Assembly: GCA_038200275.1 (NCBI GenBank)
Contig: JBBPYC010000054.1
Span: 1 to 64,000, forward strand
Source: JBBPYC01 sp038200275
Lineage (GTDB): Bacteria; Pseudomonadota; Gammaproteobacteria; Burkholderiales; Burkholderiaceae_C
Reading direction: 5' to 3'
DNA length: 64,000 nucleotides
Position numbers and translations under genes: made by a program. A model generated the notes under the pieces. It made no database searches, was not told the origin of the DNA, and saw only the letters and a program-made list of their open reading frames with translations. Below, in pieces: positions 1 to 8,592 of this stretch (its first letter is position 1; each line of letters begins with the position of its first letter).

Positions 1-130
1 CCAAACAAAAAACTACATTCAGCCAATTGAATGCCACTACAGGCTGTTTGCTGAAATCACCTGCGATGACCGCTAAGTCGTTGATTTTGCGTCCACCCCA
101 ACTCGCCCAAGCGCCTAAATCGGGCGAAAG
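1..130. other. left flank without recognisable gene
   Basis: No coding frame here resembles a known protein. The frame that carries the IS66 Orf2 tail further right is closed by a TAA at 116-118, so similarity to IS66 stops abruptly at about 131-146. The stretch is therefore foreign to the element, left by a deletion or by another insertion. Confidence 0.4.
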
Positions 131-247
131 GTGTCGAACTTAGGGGGCTCGATCAACCTCACGCGCGAGCAATTCGACTGGCTCGTGGCGGGCCTGCCGT
201 GGCAGCGCCTGAGCGCAGCGCTGCCACAGTCGATCCCCGTCGTTTGA
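131..247 (+). pseudogene. tnpB: IS66 Orf2 (TnpB) C-terminal remnant
   Basis: Only the last 30-odd codons of the small IS66 accessory protein remain. The peptide LTREQFDWLVAGLPWQRL, followed by a short tail and TGA at 245-247, matches the usual C-terminus of IS66 Orf2, a protein of about 115 residues needed for transposition together with Orf1 and the transposase. The frame is closed by a TAA at 116-118 and the body of the gene is missing, so the copy is broken. It sits directly ahead of the transposase gene, its normal neighbour in IS66 elements. Confidence 0.75.
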
Positions 248-315
248 GCGGGTGCGCGCATGACGTTTTTTGCTCTTGAATTGAGAGCAATGTTTGCGCC
301 TTTGTCCATGGGTGA

Positions 316-1932
316 ATGTCCCTCTTCTCGCGCGCGTACGCGCGCGAGATACTGCTGTGCATGCTCGCAGAGTCCAGCACGACCTCCACCACGCAAAGCG
401 AGCAAGACTCGGTGCAGGCCATGCGCGATCTGATCGAGCGCATGCAAGCCGAACTGAAGTTCGAGCGGACCCGCAATGAGGCGTTGAACTTTGAGATCGC
501 GCGCCTGAAGCGCTGGCGCTTCGGTTCATCCAGCGAGAGTCTGGATTCGAGCGCCCAGGCGGTGCTGTTTGACGCGCTGCTGGTCGACACCGCAGCCGAG
601 GATCGGGCCGCCCAGGAAGCGGCCCAACCGGCCAGCGCCGCACCGCGCGCCAAAGGCAAGGCGATTCGCCAGGCGCTGCCGGCGAGCCTGCCGCGCATCG
701 AGCGGCATCACGAGATCGAAGCCACGCACTGCACCTGCGGCCAGCCGCTCAAGCGCATCGGCGAAGAGCTCAGCGAGCAACTGGACTGCGTGCCGGCGCA
801 GTTCTTCGTGCTGCGTCACATCCGCGGCAAGTACGCCTGTGCGTGCTGCCAGACGATCCAAGCCGCACGGATGCCCGCCCAGATGATCGACAAAGGCATC
901 CCGGCGCCGGGCCTGCTGGCGCAGGTGGTGGTCGCCAAGCACGACGATCACCTGCCGCTATACCGGCAGACCGAGATTTATGCGCGCGCGGGCGTGCACA
1001 TCCCGCGCTCGAGCATGGCGCAGTGGATCGGCCTGTGCGGCCTGCGTCTGGCGCCGCTGGCCCAGGCGCTGCAGGAGTTCATCCTCGGCCAGCGCGTCAT
1101 CCATGCCGACGAGACGCCTGTTGCGATGCTGGCGCCGGGCAAGGGCAAGACCAAACGAGCCTATGTCTGGGTGTACCGCACGACGAACTTCGTGGCCCAG
1201 CGGGCGGTGCTGTACGACTTCAGTGTGAGTCGCGGCGGCGCCAACGCTCGCCGAATACTGCAAGGCTTCGATGGCACCTTGATGTCGGACGATTTCTCGG
1301 GCTATCACGCGCTGCAGACCCAGGGGGTGACGGCAGCGCTGTGCATGGCGCATGCGCGCAGGAAGCTGTTCGAGGCGCATCAGTTCAACGGCAGCGAGAT
1401 CGCGGGCCAGGCGGTGGCACTGATCGCCAAGCTCTACGAGGTCGAGCGCGAGGCGCGCGAACTCGAACCCGAAGCCAGGCGGCGGCTGCGTCAGCAGCAT
1501 GCCAAGCCGGTGGCCGAGGCCTTGCACGCCTGGTTGATCGGACAGCGCCAGAAACTGGCCAAGGCCGACGTGACGGCCAAGGCCATCGACTACGCGCTGA
1601 GCAACTGGCGAGGGCTCACGCGCTACCTCGACGATGGCCACGTGCCGATCGACAATAACGCGGCGGAGAACGCGGTGCGTCCGCTATGCGTTGGCCGCAA
1701 GAATTGGCTTTTTGTGGGATCGCAGCAGGCCGGCGAGCGCGCCGCGGTGGTCTTGAGCCTGATCGAGTCGGCCAAGCTCAATGGACACGATCCCTGGGCG
1801 TATCTCAAGGACGTGTTCGAGCGGCTGCCCACGCTCAAAGCACGCGACCTGGCGACGCTGCTGCCGCACAACTGGAGGCCGCCGGGCAATGCCGTCGCGG
1901 CGGCTACAACGCCTGTCGCCGCGCTCGCATAA
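316..1932 (+). CDS. tnpC: IS66-family transposase (TnpC)
   Basis: This is the DDE transposase of an IS66-type insertion sequence, which cuts and joins the element ends. The 538-residue length is usual for the family. An N-terminal region with a predicted coiled-coil character (ELKFERTRNEALNFEIARLK) precedes the family signature RWRFGSSSESLD. A Cys-rich zinc-binding patch follows (HCTCGQPL, CACCQ). Candidate acidic catalytic residues lie in HADETPVAM, MSDDFSGYHA and NNAAENAVRPL. A second in-frame ATG at 361 gives a protein starting MLAESSTT and could be the true start; neither ATG has a strong ribosome site. The gene looks intact although its partners are lost, so it could only act in trans. 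Confidence 0.9.
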   Translation: MSLFSRAYAREILLCMLAESSTTSTTQSEQDSVQAMRDLIERMQAELKFERTRNEALNFEIARLKRWRFGSSSESLDSSAQAVLFDALLVDTAAEDRAAQEAAQPASAAPRAKGKAIRQALPASLPRIERHHEIEATHCTCGQPLKRIGEELSEQLDCVPAQFFVLRHIRGKYACACCQTIQAARMPAQMIDKGIPAPGLLAQVVVAKHDDHLPLYRQTEIYARAGVHIPRSSMAQWIGLCGLRLAPLAQALQEFILGQRVIHADETPVAMLAPGKGKTKRAYVWVYRTTNFVAQRAVLYDFSVSRGGANARRILQGFDGTLMSDDFSGYHALQTQGVTAALCMAHARRKLFEAHQFNGSEIAGQAVALIAKLYEVEREARELEPEARRRLRQQHAKPVAEALHAWLIGQRQKLAKADVTAKAIDYALSNWRGLTRYLDDGHVPIDNNAAENAVRPLCVGRKNWLFVGSQQAGERAAVVLSLIESAKLNGHDPWAYLKDVFERLPTLKARDLATLLPHNWRPPGNAVAAATTPVAALA

Positions 1933-1983
1933 CGCCGAGACCTCAGCACACCGCGTTCGGCATCGCAAGGATGTCGTTCGCGG

Positions 1984-2260
1984 AACGCTTACAAAGATGC
2001 CAAAGACGATGTCTATGCAGCCGGTGTAGAGCTGCGCGTGGTCAAGCTGCCCGAGGGGAAGAAGGGCTTCGTGCTGCTGCCCAAACGCTGCGTGGTGGAG
2101 CCCATCTTTGGCTGGCTGGCCCGGTTCTGCCAGCTGTCGCGCGACTTCGAGCGGCTGCCGCACGTGCTGGCTGCGTTGCACTTCCTTATCTCCGTCACAC
2201 TCGTGCTGCCCAAGGCGCCGCCGCTGTACATGGCGAGTTCAATTGCACAACACGTTCTAA
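1984..2260 (+). pseudogene. IS5-type transposase, 3' remnant
   Basis: The frame starting about AYKDAKDDVYAAGVELRVVK and continuing through GFVLLPKRCVVEPIFGWLAR, then LSRDFERLPHVLAALHFL, is the C-terminal third of an IS5/ISL2-like DDE transposase, including the conserved region around the catalytic Glu (VVEPIFGWL). No start or upstream part is present; the IS66 right end abuts it at about 1992. The native stop has been lost and the frame runs on into the next gene. It is a dead remnant that served as, or was cut by, the IS66 insertion. The exact right boundary is not visible. Confidence 0.7.
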
Positions 2261-2295
2261 AAACTTCAGCGTATGGCCACCCGTTCTCTCCATCA

Positions 2296-3309
2296 CTAGA
2301 ACATTTCGGTGTCGACTTCGGACTGCGACTGCGCGTTGTAACGCGCGCCCAGCACGTTGCGCTGATTGATCAACTCGTCCAGTCGCTCCACCGTCTTCGC
2401 ATCGAGCGTGACTTGCGCAGCACCGATGTTCTCTTCCAGATGATCGAGCCGTGTGGTGCCCGGTATCACGACGATGTGCGGCGCCTTGTGCAGCGCCCAG
2501 GCCAGCGCCAATTGCCCCGGCGTACAGCCGAGTTCCTGCGCGATTTCCAGATAGGGTGGCAACAGCTTCAAGTTCTTCGCGTAAGTTGCGGGTTCAAACC
2601 GCGGCATCCCGCGCCGGATGTCGCGCTCACCGAGCTGCGAGACGTCCTGCAGCCGGCCGGTCAGAAATCCGCGCGCCAACGGGCTGAATGCGACGAACGC
2701 AGCGCCGAGTTCGCGACACGCATCAAGCACGGCGATTTCGGGGTTGCGCGTCCACAGCGAATATTCGGTCTGCACGGCGGCTATTGGGTGTACCGCCTGC
2801 GCCTTGCGCAACGTCTCGGCCGATACTTCCGACAAGCCAATGCTGCGAATCTTGCCCGCGCGCAGCAGATCGCTCAACGCGCCCACGCTGTCCTCGATCG
2901 GCACGCCGCGCAGCTTGTCCCAACGGTGCAAATAGTACAGATCGATCACGTCGGTCTTGAGCCGCCGCAGGCTGTCTTCGCAGGTTGCGCGAATCGTCTT
3001 CGGCCGGCCATCGATCACGCGCGTCATCTTGCCGTCCACCTCCACGCCCTGCATGCCGCATTTGCTGGCCAGCACGAACCGCTGGCGGTGCTTCGACAAC
3101 GCCTGGCCGACCAGCGACTCGCTCGCGCCGAAGCCATACAGCGCAGCGGTGTCGAAGAAATCGACGCCGGCATCGAGCGCCTGCAGCAGCAAGCGCTCCC
3201 CTTCGGCGGTCGACGGCGGTGCGCCGTAGGCGTGGCTCAGATTCATGCAGCCGAAGCCGATTGCATTGACCGCGAACGGGCCGACTTTGCGTTTGCTGTC
3301 TGAATTCAT
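2296..3309 (-). CDS. aldo/keto reductase
   Basis: This is a cytosolic NADPH-dependent oxidoreductase of the aldo/keto reductase superfamily with a TIM-barrel fold. The catalytic tetrad is readable: Asp53 and Tyr58 in FFDTAALYG, Lys84 in VLASKCG, and His129 in LYYLHRWD. The 337-residue length is normal for the AKR13/YakC-like group of potassium-channel-beta-like reductases. The start MNSDSKRK was chosen because the family similarity begins just after it; longer frames reach back across non-conserved sequence. The substrate cannot be told. The gene is transcribed toward the IS remnants and is divergent from the glycosyltransferase gene, so it stands alone. Its 3' end lies only about 40 bases from the IS5 remnant. 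Confidence 0.9.
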   Translation of the reverse strand: MNSDSKRKVGPFAVNAIGFGCMNLSHAYGAPPSTAEGERLLLQALDAGVDFFDTAALYGFGASESLVGQALSKHRQRFVLASKCGMQGVEVDGKMTRVIDGRPKTIRATCEDSLRRLKTDVIDLYYLHRWDKLRGVPIEDSVGALSDLLRAGKIRSIGLSEVSAETLRKAQAVHPIAAVQTEYSLWTRNPEIAVLDACRELGAAFVAFSPLARGFLTGRLQDVSQLGERDIRRGMPRFEPATYAKNLKLLPPYLEIAQELGCTPGQLALAWALHKAPHIVVIPGTTRLDHLEENIGAAQVTLDAKTVERLDELINQRNVLGARYNAQSQSEVDTEMF

Positions 3310-3604
3310 GGAGATAGGCAGGAAAAAGAGAAAAAGAGCTCGATGCAACCCGAAGCACAAGGGCACTTGTTCGAACGATTCGGCCCCGACGTGACTTGCG
3401 ACCGTCCCCCGATGGTCCGGCTCTGCACCATCCAATCCTACAATCGATCGTGTACTGCTCTGGACAACGGGCGCTGGTCGACAGCCGCATCCGGCCCCTG
3501 TTTGAGTCGACAAACCCGGCGGTTCCATGGCCGGCCTTGGGCGTTGGCGCGTGGTCATTCGGTCGCACGGAGGCAACAGCCCCACACTTTTTCTTCACCG
3601 GCCC

Positions 3605-4738
3605 ATGACCGACCCGCACCCCCCGCCCCGCATCCTGTTCGTCACGCCGGTGTCACCGTATCAAAGCGCATCCGGCGCCGAGCAGCGCAGCGCGTTGTTT
3701 CTGGAAGCGCTGCTGCGCGTGGGCACCGTCGATGTGGTGCAGATCGGTCCGGACGAGATCAAGCCGCTGGCCGACCCGCACAGCCTGTCGCGCTATGCAT
3801 GCGATGCGCAACTGGTCGGCGCCATCGGAGCGCATTTCAGCCGCTTGCCGCCGGACTATGACCTGATTGTCGGCCGCTACGTTTGGCCTTGCACCCAGGT
3901 TGCCAGTGGGCATGGCGCACCACTGTTGGCCGACTTGGACGATTTGCACTATCGCTACTCCGTTCACTACGCTCGTACCGTAGCCGTGTTGAAGGAGAGA
4001 GCGTCCAAGTGGGTAGCCTGGCAGTTGATGCGCCATCAGTTGAAGCGCTTTGCCGGTGCGTTCGTGGGTTCACCGCTTGAGTTTGAACAGCTGCGTGGAG
4101 GGCCGTCTTCCGTGCTGCTGCGCAACGTCCCGTGGACACTGCCGGCCGACACCCCGGCGGCCGCGCCGGCGTCGAGCCAGCAATTATTGTTCGTCGGCTC
4201 GCTCTGGTACCGGCCGAATGCCGAAGGGGTCGACTGGTTTTTGCAAAACGTCTGGCCCTCGGTGCTGCAAGAAGCGCCAGCGGCCGAGCTGCTGCTGGTC
4301 GGCGCCGCACCGGCGGCGGTGCGCGCGCGCTGGACCGCGGATCCGCGCGTGCAGGCGCCCGGGTTTGTGCCCGACTTGGGCGGCGCTTATGCGGCATCGG
4401 CCGGGGTGGTCGCACCGATCCATTCGGGCGGAGGCAGCAACATCAAAGTCGCCGAGGCAATGGCGCATGGGCGCGCCTGTGTCACGACCGAATTCGCCTT
4501 CGCGGCGCTGGCCGATTGCCTGCAGCCGGAACGCGACCTGCTGGTGGCCCGCCACGCCGAGCAGTTCGCGCAGCACTGCATCGCGCTGCTGCACCGGCCT
4601 GAACAGCACAATGCGATCGGCGCAGCAGGTTTTGCCGCTTGCCGGCAACAATTGAGCCGCGCGCATTTCTTGAGTACGGTGGAGCAGATGGCGCGATCGA
4701 TGCTGCGCGCGCCAGCCCGCCCGGAGCCCGCTGCGTGA
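3605..4738 (+). CDS. glycosyltransferase, GT4-like (GT-B fold)
   Basis: A cytosolic or membrane-associated glycosyltransferase that probably adds a sugar during surface polysaccharide assembly. The N-terminal half begins with ILFVTPVSPYQSASGAEQRS, the acceptor-side Rossmann start of GT-B enzymes. The C-terminal half has LLFVGSLWYRPNAEGVDWF and the donor-binding stretch APIHSGGGSNIKVAEAMAHG, typical of family GT4. Length is 377 residues from the ATG at 3605; an earlier in-frame start at 3527 would add an unconserved leader. The stop overlaps the start of the flippase gene by four bases (GTGA), so the two are translated together. Donor and acceptor are unknown. Confidence 0.85.
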   Translation: MTDPHPPPRILFVTPVSPYQSASGAEQRSALFLEALLRVGTVDVVQIGPDEIKPLADPHSLSRYACDAQLVGAIGAHFSRLPPDYDLIVGRYVWPCTQVASGHGAPLLADLDDLHYRYSVHYARTVAVLKERASKWVAWQLMRHQLKRFAGAFVGSPLEFEQLRGGPSSVLLRNVPWTLPADTPAAAPASSQQLLFVGSLWYRPNAEGVDWFLQNVWPSVLQEAPAAELLLVGAAPAAVRARWTADPRVQAPGFVPDLGGAYAASAGVVAPIHSGGGSNIKVAEAMAHGRACVTTEFAFAALADCLQPERDLLVARHAEQFAQHCIALLHRPEQHNAIGAAGFAACRQQLSRAHFLSTVEQMARSMLRAPARPEPAA

Positions 4739-6231
4739 CCAGGCCGGAGCGCACGATCGCTGCGCCCGCACCCGACCCGCGCCAGGCGCTGGTGGTCGGC
4801 ACGTTGTGGTCGGTGGGCATGCGGTGGGGCATAAAGGGCATGGGGCTGGTCAGCACACTGGTGCTGGCACGCATCTTGACGCCGGGCGACTATGGTGTGG
4901 TGGCCATGGCGATGCTGGTCGTCGGTCTGGCCGAAGTGCTGATCGATTTCGGCGCTGGCACCACGTTGCTGCGCGAGCCGAACGTGGACCGCGCGTTCAT
5001 CGACTCGGCCTGGACGCTCGGCGTGATCCAGGGCCTGATCGTTGCCGCGCTGCTTGGCTTGGCCGCACCGCTGGCGGGCGAATACTTCAAAGAGCCCCGC
5101 GTGGTGCCCGTGATCTGGGCGATCGCACCGGTCATCGCGCTGGCCAGCATGGGCAACATCGGCATCACGCTGGCGCGCAAGCAGCTGAATTTCGCGCTCG
5201 AATTCCGCTACGCGCTGGTGGCCAAGCTGATCGGTGTGCTGGTCACGGTGGTGGCAGCCTGGCTGCTGCGCGACTTCCGCGCGCTGGTGATCGGGGTGGC
5301 CTCAGGCTATGTGAGCGGCATGCTGCTCAGCTACTGGATGCACCCCTACCGGCCGCGCTGGTGCACCAGCCGCTTCGGCGCGATGTGGAACTTCAGCAAG
5401 TGGCTGCTGATCGGCGGCATCGGGCAGTTTGCGATCCGCAAGATCGACGAAGTGGCCGCCGGTCGGCTCGGCTCGGCTGCCCAGTTCGGCGCTTACACGA
5501 TCGGCGCGGACATCGGCCAGCTGGTCACTGCCGAAATCGGCCCGCCGATCAACCGCACCCTGCTGCCGACCTTGTCGTCGATGCACGAAGACATCGAGCG
5601 GATGCGGTTGGCCACGCTCAAGGTGCTGGGCGTGGTCGCCACCGTGGTGACGCCGCTGGGCATCGGGCTGGCGCTGGTGGCACCGGTCGCCACGCAGGTG
5701 CTGCTGGGCGCGAAATGGGGTTCGGCGACGCCGTTTGTCGCGATCTTTGCTGTGGTCGGCGCCGTGCGAGTGCTGAGTGGGCCGCTCTGGACGCTGCTGC
5801 TGGTGCTCGGGCACAGCCGGCTGCAGGCCAGCAACGTCTGGATCGAGTTTGCGATCTTCGCCGTCGCTGCGGTGGTGCTGGTGCCGACGTTCGACTTTGT
5901 CGGGCTTGCGTACGCGCGGCTGATTTCGGCGGTGGCGATCGGCGCAATCTATCTGGTCACCGGGCACCTCATTGCCCAACTGTCTTATGCAGCCATTGCG
6001 CAAGTGCTGTGGCGGCCTTTTGTCGGCGTCGGATTGATGGCACTGGTGCTGCCACTGTTCGCCGACGCGGACCGGCTGCCACTGCTCCAGCTTGCGCTGC
6101 TGGTCGCCATCGGAGCGGTCCTCTACACCGGCTGGATCGTTGCGTCCTGGTGGCTGGTCGGTCGGCCCGACGGCATCGAGCGCATGGTGGTCGAGCGGCT
6201 GGGTCTTCGCGGTCGGCCGCTGAACGACTGA
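4735..6231 (+). CDS. lipopolysaccharide biosynthesis flippase (Wzx/PST family)
   Basis: An inner-membrane protein of the MOP exporter superfamily, predicted to flip lipid-linked oligosaccharides or export polysaccharide. The 498-residue chain is almost wholly hydrophobic, with about 12-14 membrane segments, and carries the family-like opening LWSVGMRWGIKGMGLVSTLV and a LARILTPGDYGVVAMA motif, typical of WzxC/TuaB-like proteins. The GTG start at 4735 gives the usual family N-terminus and a four-base overlap with the glycosyltransferase stop; a longer frame from 4639 lies inside the previous gene. The two-gene unit suggests a small exopolysaccharide or O-unit locus, but no polymerase or further transferases lie in the window. 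Confidence 0.88.
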   Translation: MTRPERTIAAPAPDPRQALVVGTLWSVGMRWGIKGMGLVSTLVLARILTPGDYGVVAMAMLVVGLAEVLIDFGAGTTLLREPNVDRAFIDSAWTLGVIQGLIVAALLGLAAPLAGEYFKEPRVVPVIWAIAPVIALASMGNIGITLARKQLNFALEFRYALVAKLIGVLVTVVAAWLLRDFRALVIGVASGYVSGMLLSYWMHPYRPRWCTSRFGAMWNFSKWLLIGGIGQFAIRKIDEVAAGRLGSAAQFGAYTIGADIGQLVTAEIGPPINRTLLPTLSSMHEDIERMRLATLKVLGVVATVVTPLGIGLALVAPVATQVLLGAKWGSATPFVAIFAVVGAVRVLSGPLWTLLLVLGHSRLQASNVWIEFAIFAVAAVVLVPTFDFVGLAYARLISAVAIGAIYLVTGHLIAQLSYAAIAQVLWRPFVGVGLMALVLPLFADADRLPLLQLALLVAIGAVLYTGWIVASWWLVGRPDGIERMVVERLGLRGRPLND

Positions 6232-6253
6232 CCCGCTTCGGCGCAGGGACGCT

Positions 6254-7225
6254 TCAGGAGTTGACGGCCGCTTGCAACTGCCGCTCCAGTCGGTCCAGCG
6301 TGCGGTAGCACGGCAGCACCTGCGCAACGCTTGCGTTCGGCTCGCGGTCTTCGCGGATCGCTGCAAAGAACGCCCGGTCTTGCAACTCGATCCCGTTCAC
6401 CGACACCGCGACCTGGCTGACGTCGATCTTTTCGTCTTTGCCGTTGAACAGGTCGTCGTAACGCGCCAGATAGGTTGCGCTGTCACCGATGTAGCGGAAG
6501 TAGGTGCCCAGCGGCCCGTCGTTGTTGAACGACAGCGACAATGTGAGGATGGCGCCGGTGCTGCTTTTGGCCTGGATCGACATGTCCATCGCAATGCCGA
6601 GATCGGCATGGATCGGCCCCTGCAGCACGTTGGCCTGCACGATCTCACCGCCGGTCTGATACGCGAAGAGATCCACCGTATGCGCTGCGTGATGCCACAG
6701 CAGGTGATCGGTCCAGCTGCGCGCCTGACCCAGCGCATTCGTGTTCGTGCGCCGGAAGAAGTAGGTCTGCACATCCATTTGCTGGATCTTGAATTTGCCG
6801 GCCGTGATTTGATCGTGCACGTACTGGTGGCTCGGGTTGAAGCGGCGTGTGTGGCCGACCATTGCGATCTTGCCCGCCGCTTTTTGTGCGGCCAGCACCG
6901 ATTCCGCGCCTTTCAGACTGTCGGCCAGCGGAATTTCGACCTGTACGTGCTTGCCGGCCTTCAGGCACGCAATCGTCTGTTCAGCGTGCATCTGCGTCGG
7001 CGTGCAGAGAATCACCGCATCGACTTCTTTCAGCGCCAGGCTGTCCGCCAGTTCGGTCGTCACGTGCTTGATGCCGAACTTGTCCGCAACCTGCTTCGTC
7101 TTGTCCAGCTCGCGGCCGACAAGCGAGACGACCTCGACACCGTCGATGTGCATCATGCCTTCCAGGTGCTTGACGCCGAACGCGCCTGCTCCGGCCAAGG
7201 CAACTTTGACGGTGCTATTGCTCAA
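6254..7225 (-). CDS. pmdC: 4-carboxy-2-hydroxymuconate-6-semialdehyde dehydrogenase
   Basis: PmdC (LigC) oxidises the ring-cleavage product of protocatechuate 4,5-dioxygenase, in its hemiacetal form, to 2-pyrone-4,6-dicarboxylate using NADP+. It belongs to the Gfo/Idh/MocA family. The Rossmann motif VALAGAGAFGVKHLEGM opens the protein, followed by VILCTPTQMHAEQ and GKHVQVEIPLADS, where canonical family members have EKP instead of EIP. The TTG start at 7225 is supported by a GGAG box upstream and by a four-base overlap (TTGA) with the pmdB stop. It is the last gene of the pmdEFDABC series. The 323-residue length fits. Assignment rests on family and strong operon context. Confidence 0.9.
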   Translation of the reverse strand: MSNSTVKVALAGAGAFGVKHLEGMMHIDGVEVVSLVGRELDKTKQVADKFGIKHVTTELADSLALKEVDAVILCTPTQMHAEQTIACLKAGKHVQVEIPLADSLKGAESVLAAQKAAGKIAMVGHTRRFNPSHQYVHDQITAGKFKIQQMDVQTYFFRRTNTNALGQARSWTDHLLWHHAAHTVDLFAYQTGGEIVQANVLQGPIHADLGIAMDMSIQAKSSTGAILTLSLSFNNDGPLGTYFRYIGDSATYLARYDDLFNGKDEKIDVSQVAVSVNGIELQDRAFFAAIREDREPNASVAQVLPCYRTLDRLERQLQAAVNS

Positions 7226-8079
7226 GTTTTGTTCTCCAGAATCAGATGGCCTACAGCTGTATTCGACGCGGGCACGTGATAGAAGCGATGGGTGACGGTG
7301 GGCGGTTTTCCTCCCACCACATCGGCCATCGCACCGCGTGCGATCAACCACATCACGAGTTCGATGCCCTCAGAGCCTGCCTCACGTACGTAATCGATGT
7401 GCGGCAGCGCAGCAAGGTTCTCCGGCTCACTGATCAGACGATTCATGAACGCGGTGTCGAACGCCTTGTTGATCAGGCCTGCGCGCGGGCCCTGCAGCTG
7501 GTGGCTCATGCCGCCGGTGCCCCAGATCTGCACGTTCAGGTCGGCGTCGAATGATTCGACCGCACGGCGAATCGCCCTGCCGAGGTTGAAGCAACGCTTG
7601 CCCGAAGGCACCGGGTACTGCACCACGTTGACCGCAAACGGAATGACCGGGCACGGCCATGCCTCGGGCTGACCGCACATCAGCGACAGCGGCACCGTGA
7701 GGCCGTGGTCCACATCCATCTTGTTGACGATCGTCAGGTCGAAGTCGTCCTGAATGACCGACTGCGCGATGTGCGCGGCCAGCACCGGATGGCCGATGAC
7801 TTTGGGCACCGGGCGCGGACCCCAGCCTTCGTCGGCCGGCGCATATTCGTCAGCGCAGCCGATTGCAAAAGTCGGGATCATGTCCAGGCTGAATGCGGTC
7901 GCGTGGTCGTTGAAGACCAGGATGATGACGTCGGGCCGGTGATTCTTCATCCACTGTTTCGAAAACGCATAGCCGTCGAACAGCGGTTGCCAGTAGGGCT
8001 CGGCGGTCTTACCGAGGTCCATCGCGGCGCCGATCGCGGGCACGTGCGAGGTGTACACAGATGCAGTAATGCGGGCCAT
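7222..8079 (-). CDS. pmdB: protocatechuate 4,5-dioxygenase, beta (catalytic) subunit
   Basis: PmdB (LigB) is the Fe(II)-containing catalytic subunit of the extradiol dioxygenase that opens protocatechuate between carbons 4 and 5. The metal ligands known from LigB are placed correctly: His12 in YTSHVPAIG, His59 in VFNDHATAFSLD, and a Glu in the C-terminal EAGSEGIELVMW. The protein has 285 residues, close to known PmdB/LigB proteins. The ATG at 8079 was chosen from homology; a longer open frame upstream overlaps pmdA and is not conserved. It starts five bases after the alpha-subunit stop, so the two subunits are translated in step. Confidence 0.95.
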   Translation of the reverse strand: MARITASVYTSHVPAIGAAMDLGKTAEPYWQPLFDGYAFSKQWMKNHRPDVIILVFNDHATAFSLDMIPTFAIGCADEYAPADEGWGPRPVPKVIGHPVLAAHIAQSVIQDDFDLTIVNKMDVDHGLTVPLSLMCGQPEAWPCPVIPFAVNVVQYPVPSGKRCFNLGRAIRRAVESFDADLNVQIWGTGGMSHQLQGPRAGLINKAFDTAFMNRLISEPENLAALPHIDYVREAGSEGIELVMWLIARGAMADVVGGKPPTVTHRFYHVPASNTAVGHLILENKT

Positions 8080-8084
8080 ATCGG

Positions 8085-8591
8085 TCAGCCCTCGCCGCCA
8101 CCGGCGCGGGTGACCAAGACCCGACCGGTCATCTGCGCACTGCGCAGCGGCAGGCGCGTTTCGGCACCCGCCGCGCCTTGCGGCTGCTGATGGGCTTGAG
8201 CATCGCCATCCTCCCCCACCACCCGGTTGCCTTCGACGGAGCGGCCACCGGACACCATCATGGCGCGATATTCGCCCTCGCTCATGCCAGTCATGCTGCC
8301 GGCCATCTGCTGGAACGATTTGCCATCGGTTGCGCCAATCTTGGCGAGGAAGTAAATGTTGCCGCCAAGCGCGATGCAGCGGTTCAGATCGCGTGCCAGC
8401 ACCGCCTGCTTTTGCTCCTCGGTCATCGGCCACTGGTCAAGGTAACGCCTCTCGTCGGCTTTGAACTGCGCGCGGTGGTCGGCCTTCATCAACGACATGC
8501 AAAACTGGTTCAAGTGGTAGCCGAGGCGCGACTGATCGGCGTCGAAGATCGTTGTACCGGGCACGTCGAGATAAGGTTTGTCGAGAGCCAT
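8085..8591 (-). CDS. pmdA: protocatechuate 4,5-dioxygenase, alpha subunit
   Basis: PmdA (LigA) is the small helical subunit that covers the active site of PmdB in the protocatechuate 4,5-dioxygenase. The stretch DQSRLGYHLNQFCMSLMK and the later LGGNIYFLAKIGATDG are characteristic of the LigA family. At 168 residues it is longer than the usual 140-150; the additional C-terminal part, rich in Gly, Ala and Arg, is not conserved and may be a disordered tail. The start codon lies one base after the pmdD start-side neighbour ends, so the operon is tightly packed. Confidence 0.93.
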   Translation of the reverse strand: MALDKPYLDVPGTTIFDADQSRLGYHLNQFCMSLMKADHRAQFKADERRYLDQWPMTEEQKQAVLARDLNRCIALGGNIYFLAKIGATDGKSFQQMAGSMTGMSEGEYRAMMVSGGRSVEGNRVVGEDGDAQAHQQPQGAAGAETRLPLRSAQMTGRVLVTRAGGGEG

Positions 8592-8592
8592 G

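Larger units (their letters stand above)
131..1992 (+). mobile_element. IS66-family element, left-truncated
   Basis: The element holds the tail of tnpB and an intact tnpC. Its right end is proposed at 1992: the bases there read ACGCTTAC, whose reverse complement begins GTAAGCG, the typical outer end of IS66 inverted repeats. Immediately after it an IS5-type transposase reading frame takes over. No matching left end is visible within the window, and tnpA plus most of tnpB are absent, so the copy should not move by itself. The boundaries are inferred from the coding remnants and the end motif, not from paired repeats. Confidence 0.6.

Noticed and set aside
4806..6308. 500-codon open frame overlapping the flippase gene
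   Set aside because: It lies one frame off the clearly membrane-protein-coding gene, is Arg/Gly/His-rich with no family likeness, and is explained by GC-rich codon bias.
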